A stretch of 64,000 nt of DNA from Syngnathus acus (lineage: Eukaryota; Chordata; Actinopteri; Syngnathiformes; Syngnathidae): assembly GCF_901709675.1 (NCBI RefSeq), contig NC_051092.1, positions 2,422,491 to 2,486,490 on the forward strand, written 5' to 3'. Shown piece after piece: positions 40,701 through 55,800 of this stretch. The position numbers were made by a program, and so were the translations under genes. Under the pieces are notes generated by a model. It did not search any database. It saw only the letters and a list, made by a program, of their open reading frames with translations, and had not been told where the DNA came from. Positions within the stretch are counted from its first letter, which is position 1. Every line of letters starts with the position of its first letter.

Positions 40701-43700
40701 TAGGCTTTCAAAACTAGAATTAGGGTTAGGGTTAGGGTTTACTAGGCTTTCAAAACTAGGGTTAGGGTTTCCGACTAGGGTTTCCAAGGAGTTTTGCCAT
40801 CGCTAATTAGGGTTTCAAACTAGGCTCAGGGTTTCCGACTAGGGTTTTAAACCAAGGTTAGGGTTTCAAACTAGGTTTTAAAGCTAGGGTTAGGGTTTCC
40901 AACGAGGGTTTCAAACTACTTTTAGGGTTTCTAAGATTGGGGTTTCTAACTAGGCTTTCAAAACTAGGGTTAGGGTTTTCGACTAGGGTTTCCAAAGTTA
41001 GGGTTAGGGTTAGGATTAGGGTTGGGGTTAGGGTTTCTAACTAGGCTTTCAAAACTAGGGTTAGGGTTAGGTATTTTGAGTTTGGGTTAGGGTTACTAAC
41101 TAGGCTTTCAAAACTAGAGTTAGGGTTAGGGTTAGGGTTTACTAGGCTTTCAAAACTAGGGTTAGGGTTTCCGACTAGGGTTTCCAAGGAGTTTTGCCAT
41201 CGCTAATTAGGGTTTCAAACTAGGCTCAGGGTTTCCGACTAGGGTTTTAAACCAAGGTTAGGGTTTCAAACTAGGTTTTAAAGCTAGGGTTAGGGTTTCC
41301 AACGAGGGTTTCAAACTACTTTTAGGGTTTCTAAGATTAGGATTTCTAACTAGGCTTTCAAAACGAGGGTTAGGGTTTCCGACCAGGGTTTCCAAGGAGT
41401 TTTGCCATTGCTATTTAGGGTTTCAAACTAGGGTTAGGGTTTCCGACTAGGGTTTTAAACAAAGGTTAGGGTTACAAACTAGGTTTTAATGCTAGGGTTA
41501 GGGTTTCCGACTAGGGTTTTAAACCAAGGTTAGGGTTACAAACTAGGTTTTAAAGCTAGGCTTAAGGTTTCCAACAAGGCTTTCAAACTACTTTTAGGGT
41601 TTCTAAGATTAGGGTTTCTAACTAGGCTTTCAAAACTAGGGTTAGGGTTTTCGACTAGGGTTTCCAAAGTTAGGGTTAGGATTAGGGTTGGGGTTAGGGT
41701 TTCTAACTAGGCTTTCAAAACTAGGGTTAGGGTTAGACTTAGAGTTAGGGTTAGAGTTAAGGTTAGGGTTAGGGTTACTAACTAGGCTTTCAAAACTAGA
41801 GTTAGGGTTAGGGTTTCTAACTAGGCTTTCAAAACTAGGGTTAGGGTTTCCGACTAGGGTTTCCAAGGAGTTTTGCCATCGCTAATTAGGGTTTCAAACT
41901 AGGCTCAGGGTTTCCGACTAGGGTTTTAAACCAAAGTTAGGGTTTCAAACTAGGTTTTAAAGCTAGGGTTAGGGTTTCCAACGAGGGTTTCAAACTACTT
42001 TTAGGGTTTCTAAGATTGGGGTTTCTAACTAGGCTTTCAAAACTAGGGTTAGGGTTTTCGACTAGGGTTTCCAAAGTTAGGGTTAGGGTTAGGATTAGGG
42101 TTGGGGTTAGGGTTTCTAACTAGGCTTTCAAAACTAGGGTTAGGGTTAGAGTTAGGGTTAGGGTTACTAACTAGGCTTTCAAAACTAGAGTTAGGGTTAG
42201 GGTTAGGGTTTACTAGGCTTTCAAAACTAGGGTTAGGGTTTCCGACTAGGGTTTCCAAGGAGTTTTGCCATCGCTAATTAGGGTTTCAAACTAGGCTCAG
42301 GGTTTCCGACTAGGGTTTTAAACCAAGGTTAGGGTTTCAAACTAGGTTTTAAAGCTAGGGTTAGGGTTTCCAGCGAGGGTTTCAAACTACTTTTAGGGTT
42401 TCTAAGATTGGGGTTTCTAACTAGGCTTTCAAAACTAGGGTTAGGGTTTTCGACTAGGGTTTCCAAAATTAGGGTTAGGGTTAGGATTAGGGTTGGGGTT
42501 AGGGTTTCTAACTAGGCTTTCAAAACTAGGGTTAGGGTTAGAGTTAGGGTTAGGGTTACTAACTAGGCTTTCAAAACTAGAATTAGGGTTAGGGTTAGGG
42601 TTTACTAGGCTTTCAAAACTAGGGTTAGGGTTTCCGACTAGGGTTTCCAAGGAGTTTTGCCATCGCTAATTAGGGTTTCAAACTAGGCTCAGGGTTTCCG
42701 ACTAGGGTTTTAAACCAAGGTTAGGGTTTCAAACTAGGTTTTAAAGCTAGGGTTAGGGTTTCCAACGAGGGTTTCAAACTACTTTTAGGGTTTCTAAGAT
42801 TGGGGTTTCTAACTAGGCTTTCAAAACTAGGGTTAGGGTTTTCGACTAGGGTTTCCAAAGTTAGGGTTAGGGTTAGGATTAGGGTTGGGGTTAGGGTTTC
42901 TAACTAGGCTTTCAAAACTAGGGTTAGGGTTAGGTATTTTGAGTTTGGGTTAGGGTTACTAACTAGGCTTTCAAAACTAGAGTTAGGGTTAGGGTTAGGG
43001 TTTACTAGGCTTTCAAAACTAGGGTTAGGGTTTCCGACTAGGGTTTCCAAGGAGTTTTGCCATCGCTAATTAGGGTTTCAAACTAGGCTCAGGGTTTCCG
43101 ACTAGGGTTTTAAACCAAGGTTAGGGTTTCAAACTAGGTTTTAAAGCTAGGGTTAGGGTTTCCAACGAGGGTTTCAAACTACTTTTAGGGTTTCTAAGAT
43201 TAGGATTTCTAACTAGGCTTTCAAAACGAGGGTTAGGGTTTCCGACCAGGGTTTCCAAGGAGTTTTGCCATTGCTATTTAGGGTTTCAAACTAGGGTTAG
43301 GGTTTCCGACTAGGGTTTTAAACAAAGGTTAGGGTTACAAACTAGGTTTTAATGCTAGGGTTAGGGTTTCCAACGAGGGTTTCAAACTACTTTTATGGTT
43401 TCTAAGATCAGGGTTTCTAACTAGGCTTTCAAAACTAGGGTTAGGGTTTCCGACCAGGGTTTCCAAGGAGTTTTGCCATCGCTAATTAAAGTTTCAAACA
43501 AAGGGTAGGGTTTCCGACTAGGGTTTTAAACCAAGCTTAGGGTTACAAACTAGGTTTTAAAGCTGTTAGGGTTTCCAGCGAGGGTTTCAAACTACTTTTA
43601 GGGTTTCTAAGATTAGGGTTTCTAACTAGGCTTTCAAAACTAGGGTTAGGGTTTCCGACCAGGGTTTCCAAGGAGTTTTGCCATTGCTAATTAGGGTTTC

Positions 43701-46468
43701 AAGCTAGGGTTAGGGTTTCCGACTAGGGTTTTAAATCAAGGTTAGGGTTACAAACTAGGGGTGTAAATCGCGGGTTTTGTAACGATACGATATCATATCG
43801 ATACAAAGAACACGATACGATATTCGCCGATATCTTAAAGCCTGCTGTGATTCATTCACGATACATCACGATATAGTGCTCTACGATCGATATAGAACAA
43901 TATCCTGATTTATAACAATTCATACGCAAAATCAACAAGGTACTGCAAACTCTTTATTTAGGAAATTACAAAGTGCTTCCAAACGAATGACTTGAAGCCC
44001 AAAGGGGAGCGAATTTCCTCGTCTTCTTGGACACTAGCCATAGCACCAGCCCAGGAGCCGCGTAGTTGTCGCCTCCCCTTTCACCTGCCTGCTCTGCTCA
44101 CAACTCAACACGCCGCGCACTGCTCCCGGAAAGAGGAAGCAAGCAACAATGAACTGGATTTCAAAATAAAGTCGTGTCTAATGTCCGAGGTCAAAAACGG
44201 GCGATATAGATCGATGTTTACGTTTAGCATCGATGCCAACAAATCGGAGAGCATTATATCGATTAATCGATGTGTATCGATGAATCGTTACACCCCTACT
44301 AATCACCCAAGCACAAATGAAATATATTGAAACTTGGGAAATACTGATCTGCCATTAAGGTACAAAGTGGACGAGAGCCATTCTGTGTCAACCAATCAAT
44401 GAAGAGCAACGTGTCTAGCTCCACCTAAAACAATCTGCTCACTGGAGCAAAACTTTCCCTGCAGTGAACCCAAGTCTCTCGTCTCTCCTGTTGCCTAGGC
44501 GTGTCCCTGGTGTCCCTCCAGTCCAGAGAGAAGGCTCGAGGCTGTGCTGGCTGCAACGGGAGAATCAGGGACCGCTTCATGCTCCAGGCGCTGGACTGCT
44601 ATTGGCACGAAGACTGTCTCAAGTGCGCCTGCTGCGACTGCCGCCTGGGCCGAGTGGGCTCCACCCTCTACACTCGAGCCAACCTCATCCTCTGTCGCCG
44701 GGACTACCTTAGGTACCATGTCCAGGCACAGACAAGCAATGGACTGGGGGGGTCTAGGGGATCCCTAACCTTAATTCTAACCAACGGACAATTTAGCAGT
44801 CCTAAATGAAACCAACAAGCATGTTTTGAAAATGGATTAAGGAAAACCCCAATGCTAGCATCCAGATACTTTATGACGAAGATGAACCAAGTATCAGCAG
44901 ATAGTTCTGCCCAAAACAACAACATAAATGTCCTTCTTGTTTCAGAACCTACAAAATAGTTCTTAAATCCCCGGCACGTCCCAAGACCACCAACACCTTC
45001 CTTTGAGAGGCATAAAACCATCGCTAATCATCATCGCAAGTGTAGCGCTATCTATTATGATACGGTGGTTGTTTCCCGGACGACTCCGCTGAGACTTCTT
45101 TGGGGAAATAACGAGCTCAGCGGTCAGCTGCACACCTCCTGATTCGCCGAGCTCATGTGCTGTCGGGCCTGGCGCGCACTCCATCTGGATTTGCTGGCCG
45201 CTAAGTCGCTCATTAGCCGCACGCCGCACTTAGCCCAGCAAAAAGCCCCTTTTGACGGTTAAATTGGCTCCGTCGCCTCCTGCTTTTCTCGTCATGGGCC
45301 CGGCCCGGAGCCCTTTGAAGAGCGGGATTAGAACCATGTGATTTCTTTTAATTGGGCCATTAGCGGAGAATTAGCATTGAGCCGCATAGCCTCGTTAAAA
45401 AGGGGGCAGAGGGAACAGAGCCCACCAGGTGCCTGATGCTCGTTAGATGAGAACACGGCAGTCGGCGCCGCTCTTTTTTTGTTCCCTAGAATGGACGCTC
45501 ACTCGTTCGTTCGCTTGTTGACCTTCTGCCGCTTGCTGGGACTCATCAAAATGGAGGATTATCATCACATGTGGGGTTCATATGTGTTTATCTTCATGTG
45601 TAAAAGCAGCAGCGGTGACGCCACTAATGAGTCACCACAATAGAATTTCAAACTGTACTATTTGATAATGATGACCTACTTCTGTCCTCCATGGCAATTC
45701 AAAGTTTGTTAGATAAACAAGTTATGGTTTAGAGTTTAATAGGTCCACATTAAAAAGGGATTTTTTTTTCTTGATGAGGAAGAATAGTATGACAGATGGC
45801 CAGACCAGGCCTGGTACCGAGTATGTGACTAACTTCAAGGTGTTTTTCCTGTTCAGGCTCTTTGGCGTGACGGGGAAATGCGCCGCCTGCACTAAGCTGA
45901 TCCCCGCCTTCGAAATGGTGATGAGGGCGCGCGACAATGTTTACCACTTGGATTGCTTCGCCTGCCAGCTCTGCCACCAGAGGTAACATTAGCATGCTGG
46001 TTAGCCATTAGCGTGGCAAAGCACAGTTATGGGAATTCTAATTGGGATCTGGATCTTGTATGTCATTTATGATTAATCCACTGATTAGCATTGCTATGCT
46101 AGCATAGATTTGTGGAGTGGTGCTCGGGGATAGTATTCTGCATTTTGCTGAGGGGAGAAGGTTATTATGTTTTAATCATGTACAACTCATCCGTATTTTT
46201 CAGTGAATTAAAATTGCTATCACTAATAGAGCGGTTTCAAAAGTTGTCAACATTGACTGTGCTGTGTAAGATGTGTGCATCAGCAGGGACACAGCTTCTG
46301 GAGTTTAACAGAAGCTGGTTGCAATAAACTTGATTTCATCATCAATAAATGCCCATATGCAGGTTTTGTGTGGGCGACCGCTTTTTCCTGAAGAACAACA
46401 TGATCCTGTGCCAACTGGACTACGAGGGCGCGCATCTTAATGGAGAGGCAGAGAGATTGTCGCAGTGA
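37717..46468 (+). CDS. lmo1: LMO1, LIM domain only 1 (rhombotin 1)
   Basis: Exons: 37717-37738 (MLLDKED plus one base), 44499-44712, 45857-45982 and 46363-46468, joined to 155 residues (human 156). The short first exon matches human LMO1 (MVLDKEDG type), which separates it from LMO3. LIM1 runs from [20 protein letters not shown] through [12 protein letters not shown] to LCRRDY; LIM2 runs from [20 protein letters not shown] through [10 protein letters not shown] to ILCQLDY. All zinc-binding Cys/His/Asp are present. The tail [11 protein letters not shown] fits LMO1. Role: nuclear adaptor bridging LDB1 and bHLH/GATA factors, expressed mainly in the nervous system. Intron 1 (6.8 kb) is almost entirely one repeat composite. 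Poly(A) signal at 46747-46752. Confidence 0.95.
38132..38139 (+). repeat. Left 8-bp target-site duplication CTAATCAC
   Basis: Identical to 44299-44306, directly outside the terminal TAGGGGTGTAA of the left element. Eight bases is the hAT superfamily duplication length. Confidence 0.85.
38140..38685 (+). mobile_element. hAT-like non-autonomous element, left copy (546 bp)
   Basis: Begins TAGGGGTGTAA and ends TTACACCCCTA, an 11-bp terminal inverted repeat. The interior is rich in CGATA/ATCGAT motifs near both ends. It has no transposase frame. The right copy at 43756-44298 is in the same orientation and differs by scattered substitutions and small indels (for example four bases fewer near 44034). 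Confidence 0.88.
38686..43755 (+). repeat. TTAGGG-rich higher-order tandem array
   Basis: The motif GGAGTTTTGCCAT recurs at 38774, 39187, 39603, 40004, 40402, 40788, 41188, 41396, 41867, 42259, 42651, 43051, 43259, 43467 and 43672. Spacing is mostly 386-416 bp, with half-units of 205-208 bp at 41188-41396 and after 43051. Between markers lie runs of TTAGGG and variants (GTTAGAG, GTTTGGG) and phrases such as CTAACTAGGCTTTCAAAAC. A larger duplication is visible: the unique string GTATTTTGAG occurs at 41071 and 42934, 1,863 bp apart. All telomere-type hexamers run in the same strand. It is non-coding; frames reading NPNPN are by-products. Confidence 0.93.
43756..44298 (+). mobile_element. hAT-like non-autonomous element, right copy (543 bp)
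   Basis: Same termini and orientation as the left copy at 38140-38685. Its inner (left) flank TTACAAAC does not match the inner flank of the left copy (GTTTCAAA), so neither element alone has a target duplication; only the pair together does. Confidence 0.88.
44299..44306 (+). repeat. Right 8-bp target-site duplication CTAATCAC
   Basis: Directly after TTACACCCCTA of the right element and identical to 38132-38139. Confidence 0.85.
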
Positions 46469-47502
46469 CAGGTAACTAAAACGTTCTATTCCATCATGCT
46501 CTGAACTGGTCACATTTCTGTTGCTTATTTCAGGTGAAGAGGATGAATGAAAAGCATTTTGGACATTCTCCAGCTCGTTTTTGAACTTTTTGGGAGTGAA
46601 ACATGTCCGAAGCGATGATGATGTCAACGCATGGACGCAAACTAAAAACAAACTAAAGGAGCAAGCACTTAAAGAATGGCTCTCGAGCTACAAGAGTGCT
46701 GCGTGGACAAGTTATCAAGTCCTCCTCTTTGTGTGTTTTTTTTAAAAATAAAACTTTATTTAATGTTGAACTCACACACAAAGAGCAACAAAACAAACAC
46801 TGAGGACATTCAGCGTTTTCCTCTTGCCACCAAAGATGCTTTCAACTGTGTTTATTTGGTTGTTTTTTATCTCAACTCAATGAATGCCATCAACATAGTT
46901 TAGCTAATAATAAGAATGATGTATTAAAGACTTGTGTACTAAATTAACAACTGAAAATTTCCTTAAAGCAAAATAAAGGAATAATAATTCTTGAAATGTA
47001 ACGTCATTAAAAAAAACAACTATGGACCAAGTTGACAACTGAATCTGTTTTAAGTTTTAGATAAAATAAAGTAAAATAAATGAACAATATTGCATTCAAA
47101 CTTATTTAATTTAATCTTCAAAATAATAACGTAAAATGAAGCCATAAAAATTAAAAAAGATAACTTGGATAGTATTTTGAATCTGCCATCTTTATATTTC
47201 ATTATTTTCGAATTTCACCCCCCTCCCCCCAAAAAAAAGAAATAAAATGATTATATTATTACTACTGTTCTGTTACAATTACTTTTATTATTGACCAGTG
47301 AGGGCTTTGGAAGCTGAGCGGAATTGTCGTTAGGCTTCTGAGGCGGCACTTTGGCGTCATCTAGCGGCAAGAGTTAGACATTGCAAGAAATAGCTCACTT
47401 CCGGTTGCAATAGGAAATCCAATCGAACCAGTGACCACAACAAGAAAGGGAAAGAACCGCCGCAATCCCTTCTTCACGTTCTACTTCGTGGTTGTGTTCG
47501 TC

Positions 47503-49519
47503 ATGGCGATGTCTACCTTCCAGAAAGTGACGCTTGCCACCTGCCTCGTGCTTTGCGTGGCCCTGCTGCTTCCCAGGATGCTGTTGTCTCGCGGGAGGAA
47601 GGACGCTAGCGGTAGCGAAGGTGCGTCGCTCATGGGACTTTTTATCCCGGCTAAAATGTCGACGTGTGTGTCCAAATAGCTGTCCATTTATTTATTTATT
47701 TTTAACAAAGGTTATAAGTAGCGATGGTTCAATCTCCTTGTAGTTACACTCTCCTCCCTGAGGAGGAGGGGGGCGCCAAACGTTTCAGGAGCACCCCTAA
47801 GTGCTTTATTGACCTTACGACGTATTTGTAAATTACATTTTTGTGTTTTCATGGGGCTCTTTCATTTTTGGGGCTGTAAGGATGTTACCCGTCCTTGTCT
47901 TTTATTGTAACATGTTCGTTTAAAATTAAAAGTCTCATTAACAATGTATGTACAGTAGTTTGAATTTGGGACTTATTTTGTCAGCATTTCATAGAAAATG
48001 AGGGAAAACAATGATTTTGCAGTCACTTATATAATAAACATTCCAGAATTATATTTTTGAAGTTAATTTGACTGTGTATAATAAACAAATGGTCTTACAC
48101 GTGTAGGAGGTCAGTTCCCACCTATGGTGCACCGTCACATGGTCTCGGACGGACGAGGCCAAAGGGTGGCAGCGGGTTCAGGCACCTCGTCCAGGACCCA
48201 TAAGGCAGAGAGCAGCACCACCCGGGCCAAAGGTGCAGGAGCAGGAGGCGGGCTAGGAACGGCGGCCAAATCCAACCTAGCGGGACAAATCATTCCTGTC
48301 TATGGATTTGGGATTTTACTCTACATCCTCTACATCCTCTTCAAGGTCTCTTATTTTACAATGCATGCACTCTTTTTCCAGACTGACACAGTCAGTGTGT
48401 TAAAAAGCCATCATGTGAACAGTGATTTTTTTGAATTTAAAGAAAAAACATATATGAAGTTATTTGAGGCGCTGATATGTGTTTGCATGTGTGGTCAGAT
48501 CACATCCAAGGGGAGCAGTCAGCCTCCATTGGGCAGATTCTCCTCGGTACGCTCAGAGAACACCAAAAGGAAGATCAGTGAGTTATGATACCCACTAACT
48601 AGCATCCACATTATCAATCATATTATTAAACAGCTCAAACATGTCATTTCCCCTTTAGCCGACTTTGAGCTGGTTCAGCTGCAGGAAAAGCTGAGGGAGA
48701 CGGAGATGGTGATGGAAAATATAGTTTCCAACGTGCACCAAAGCTCTGACAGGTGCTTGTGAATAGAAAGCCAGTGCTGACATGCCAGAGATAGACAGTA
48801 AACATTTTTGTATCTATGTTGTAGTGCCAGTAAGGGAGTGAATGTGGACCAGGAGAGTCTCCTGCAGCAGCTGACAGAAATAACTCGCGTGATGCAGGAG
48901 GGGCACCTGGTGGAGGGCGTGGCAATGCCCAACAACAACCACCAGGGACCCTGGAAAGAAGGTACAAGACTTCAGCGAAGTGATTAGACTTCATGTCTGT
49001 CCAAGACCACTCAAGCATATCAAAATATTAGGAACAGCTGTACAACTATATGATGAATCTTACCATATGTTGTGTTGCATCTCAGCTGACGACAGGGATC
49101 CTCAAGACTTGCGGGAGCATCCTCGCTGCTGCTGTCAGCATTCTCCTTGTGGAGCACAGACACAAGCCGGGGAAGATGACAGCAGTGACCGGGGAGAGAA
49201 CCATTCCGTGAGCTTTACAGGCACACACCAAGCCGATAATGAACCGGGTGCCGGTTCGGGAGGTGAGGAGGACCTGGACACAGAGCTGGAGGAGGTGTAC
49301 CTGAGTGAGGAGCAGCAGAGGGAACGTGAGTACGAAGAGGAGATCCAGCTGGGCGTGCCTGAGGAAGAGTTGGCGGGCGTGCTGAAGGAGCTCGAACTCA
49401 CCTTGAAGATGACGTCTGTCATGGAGCGAGAGAAAATGGACCGCCTGGAATCGAGCGCCTTGCCCGGCGGCGGTCCCGTTAGACGGCGGAACAAAAAAAC
49501 AAGCAAGGAGTCTCAGTGA
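47503..49519 (+). CDS. ric3: RIC3, acetylcholine receptor chaperone
   Basis: Exons: 47503-47620, 48107-48345, 48499-48577, 48659-48752, 48825-48961 and 49086-49519; joined to 366 residues (human 369). The N-terminus MAMSTFQKVTLATCLVLCVA is a signal-like first membrane segment. GQIIPVYGFGILLYILYILF is the second membrane segment and the best conserved part of the family. DFELVQLQEKLRETE opens a coiled coil continuing to LLQQLTEITRVMQEG. The acidic C-terminal exon (EEVYLSEEQQRERE) is variable. Role: endoplasmic-reticulum chaperone for folding and assembly of nicotinic acetylcholine (alpha7) and 5-HT3 receptors. I chose the ATG at 47503, not the in-frame 47431, because it matches the human start (MAYSTVQ). 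Poly(A) signal at 49772-49777. It converges on psma1. Confidence 0.95.
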
Positions 49520-50068
49520 CTTCTCACTTGGACGATGTTTTGCTTGAGGAGAAACTTAACAGGCATGTGCCCAAAATTCTGCATGGATTTCACAACCTTG
49601 GACTTTGCTTGATAGCAAATGCAAAGTGGTGTCCAATTTTTTCTCAGAGGGCGGCGTCCAGAAAAATCCAAGAATCTCTGGGCCACTATGAGATTCTTTC
49701 ACTTTTAAGGGGAGCGCTTCAAAAAACTGCACCAAGTATTCAACCTTTTTTCAAAATGCGTGCAAGCTTTCAATAAATATTCCCTATTTAAACTCCACAT
49801 TTTAAGTTTCATTTTGAATTTATTAGTGGGAACGAGGATACTACAACCTAGGAGCTAATGCTAAATCTTTTTGTAATATGTGACAAATGTGCTGGGAACA
49901 AGTGACTTCAAAAAAGGGCCGTTTATTTTTGGAATACAGGGTTCATCCTACCCGTACAAAAGCTCTCACTGACCTATCCTGGCAGAATATGTAGGGGTCG
50001 ACGTTTTTAGGCAGGTGGCACATCTCTAACATTACGCCTCACAAACAGGAACTGGCTCAGCGTTGGCC

Positions 50069-52698
<2,630 letters not shown>

Positions 52699-52830
52699 AT
52701 TTTCGGTTTAGCTTCGCCAGTCTACTTCTCCGCCGGATCCTTCTTCGCTCGATTGGTTTTCCTGACCACAGTGACGTCAAAGGGAAAACTAGTCGAGCTC
52801 CGATCTAAAATGACGACACAGCATTTGTGC
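52699..52830 (-). promoter_or_regulatory. psma1 promoter and 5' UTR region
   Basis: Sequence upstream of the ATG-only first exon with an inverted CCAAT-type CGATTGG at about 52751 and GACGTCA at 52770. Layout fits a short housekeeping promoter. Confidence 0.4.
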
Positions 52831-52859
52831 TTTTTAAAAAATTATATGAAAGGAACCTT

Positions 52860-55800
52860 AGACAATTCAATTTTTTTTTTTTTACTATTTTGAATAAATA
52901 ATGTGTGAAATCTTTTCACACTTTTCACACACCATTGAAGTAGTAACGCGTCAAATCAGCGCTAGGCGGCAGCACTAAACCAGAAGAAGACGGCACTTGG
53001 GGAAACTATTGAACAATGAAAAAAACAATTCTGGCTGTCCACGCCGCTGGGTTGAAATTCTTTTACAGAATTCAAATGATCTTACACAATAACATATTTT
53101 CTGTTGGTGCTAGAGCTCAACCAACAATTGCTCAGTCTTAAACGCGACATTTAACTGATAACTATAGTGTTTCTCAAACTTTTTTTCAGAAGTTACCACT
53201 GTAAATAAGCCATATATAATTATATGATACCACTTAAATTTGGAAACATATAACTGTGCAATCAATACTGTCTTTCTACATTTTAATAATTCACACGAGT
53301 TATTTCTGTGTCACAGGACTCCCAGTCAATACTTTGAATCAGCCCTCCAAAAGATGACCTTTAAACTGGATGAGACCTACGAGTACAAAAAATAATTTTT
53401 TAATATTGTTTTGTTTTCTCCTACATTATTACTTTCAATAGTTTACAATTAAATGAGTATTTTTTTTTATAAATAGCAAATACAAATAAAAATTAAAGCT
53501 CTAAACTGCATCAATCTCATCTTCATATAATTATTGATTTCATTTATTATCTTATTTATGATATGGATGAAGTGGTTGCAAATTATAGATTTGAGTAGAA
53601 TTGAGGCTAAAATTAAAGGACTGGGGGGGTCACTCAAGTTCCCTAGTATGAATCAGGAAGGGTTTGGGAGGGTGTGAGTTGAGGTTTTTGGCAGAGAGAA
53701 AGTTCTTTGCTGACGAGCCCTCCCCTGTGCCAACAAGATGGCGTCTGCGGGAGGCCATTACATCAGCGCGCCAGCCTCCTTCCTTTCCCCCTTTTGTGAT
53801 TGAGATTGTAGGCGCTGTGCTGAGATCAGCATGTTTCATCCTGGGGGCCCTCATTTAAATCTGCCAAAGCAGACCCCCACCTTTTCTTTTAATTTTTAAA
53901 ATGGAGAGCAGCCTGAGTCACGGTGTGCACTGCCAGCCACGCCGTGCGTCTCAGCTGGCACTCGCTGCTCGGAAGAGAACCAGTAGGTGGGTGGGGGCAC
54001 ACCAGACTCCACTCCGCTCTCCCAGTTTGTGGGACCATTCATGAAATCATCTGTTCCAGACTTTTTTGGTCTCATTGTCTTTCTCAAATATAGCTTTAAG
54101 TATCATCTGACTCGACTCAACTCACTTTACAGCAAGCACAAATCAATAAAAACAACTTTTTGATCCATTTAGCTCTCTCTTTTGTCCACCTGTCTACCCT
54201 TCTATGTTTTTAATGTCGTCTTATGAAGTGGTTTTAAATGTATTTTGCAAAACAAATAATCTTCTATTTATTGCAAAAATGCCGCATCAGCATTTTGGTC
54301 TCACAGGATCTTAGAGAGCTTCCAGAAGATCAATTCTACAAATGTTTGGTTTTTGCTTTCATGTTTTTGTCAAAGGAAATGGGGTGAAAAATCAAAAAAC
54401 AGATACCAAGCAGTTATTACAAAGCTCATTTAAAAATGCAGCACTCGCAAAAACGTGGAAGACGAGGCGGTACAGACCGGACAAAGGCATTTGCATTTGT
54501 TTATTGCTATTCATCTGCTTTTTTACTGCTTTTCACTCAGCACATTCCTCCAATTACATTTGTTGGTGGTGCTGCTGCACTTTTACAAGCAAATCATAAA
54601 AATGTTGCTAGCATGTAGTACAGCTCTGCTCCGTGATTACACTAATTAATAGTGACCACAAGCGCAGTGGGCGGGACCGGACACTCCTCTCTGAGTCACA
54701 GCCTGGTTGCTGATGAGTTTTTTTTTTTCTTTTCAGTGGCTGCGGTTGTATTTCAAATCAAATTTTAGCGTTTGTCTGATAAGCGGCCAACTGCAAAGTC
54801 ACGCGAGTGCACACATTGACGTCACGCACTTAAACATACTGGACATGAGCCAGATGTGCAACAAGTGAAAAACTAGCAACCGCAAAGACAAAAACAGGAA
54901 ATTTTGATGACTGTAAAACCAATTTAAAGTGTATATTTACCGTATATTTTTTCAAGACGGCACAGGCAATAAATATGTCTTGTGATTCGACGTACTACTG
55001 AGAAGAGTGTTAACAACCCAAGAAAACTTCAAAAAATTGCCAAGAATATAAAAGAGGGGAAAAAAAAAAAAAATCAACCCAGTGTCTGCCTCAAATTAAG
55101 CTAAGCTAAGTCAAACAGTAACGAGGCCATGCAAGTGGAATACCAATTTGAATGGGAAAGGATTAAAAACATGAAAATATTCTTCTTAGTCATCAACACT
55201 TAGTTAAATAAGGTTTCACGATGCATGTTGACATATAGCTACGGCAAAAATCTGTTTACGTAACACCAATGTAGCTGTTAGCTCGCCAGCTACGCGATGG
55301 ACTTTGTTAGCGTCACGGCCCGAGAAGAAAGCGCATCGGAGCGAGTGAGGACAGAAAGGTCAGACGATCAATAGTCACAAAACTAAAGTCCACAAGAAGA
55401 AGCGTGCCAGATGAGCTCACTTCATGTTTGGATTTATGGTTATTAGAGGAGAGGCCTTTAGTTGTACAAGGGAGTTTTATAATAATCGTAAACAATCTGA
55501 GTGTTACATTGCAATCAATGTCAAAATGGGAACAAAGACAGGAACTAAGATTAGTATGCAGTAAAGAACAGCAAGTAAACCTGCCACAAATTAATTCTAG
55601 TGAACGTCTGAAGAGTCTATTGGACAGCCAAAAGAAGCTCCTACCCTCATGTCAACATAGTTCCTGGCACAAAACAGCCACAAGATGGTGCCAAAGCACT
55701 ATTTTTCTATTAGAAAGGGCTTTGGTTACACAACAGATTTTCTCTTGAAATTCTATACTCAGTAATTTGCTGAAAAATTCACAAATTTGTTTGCTCTGAA

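Noticed and set aside
38956-42650. Minus-strand frames encoding repeated NPNPNPN...SFESLV peptides
   Set aside because: They are translations of the TTAGGG-type array; the same frames recur in every unit, have no promoter or splice context, and are restarted and broken by unit variation.
43992-44330. 112-codon frame overlapping the right hAT-like element
   Set aside because: It is not conserved in the left copy beyond chance (indels shift it) and has no transposase motif.
44501-46468. LMO3 or LMO2 instead of LMO1
   Set aside because: The first exon MLLDKED and the tail [11 protein letters not shown] match LMO1, and the neighbours are those of LMO1.
54817-54824. Perfect TGACGTCA palindrome as a distal calca enhancer
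   Set aside because: A single 8-bp motif in 7 kb of unmarked DNA is too weak to support a functional claim.
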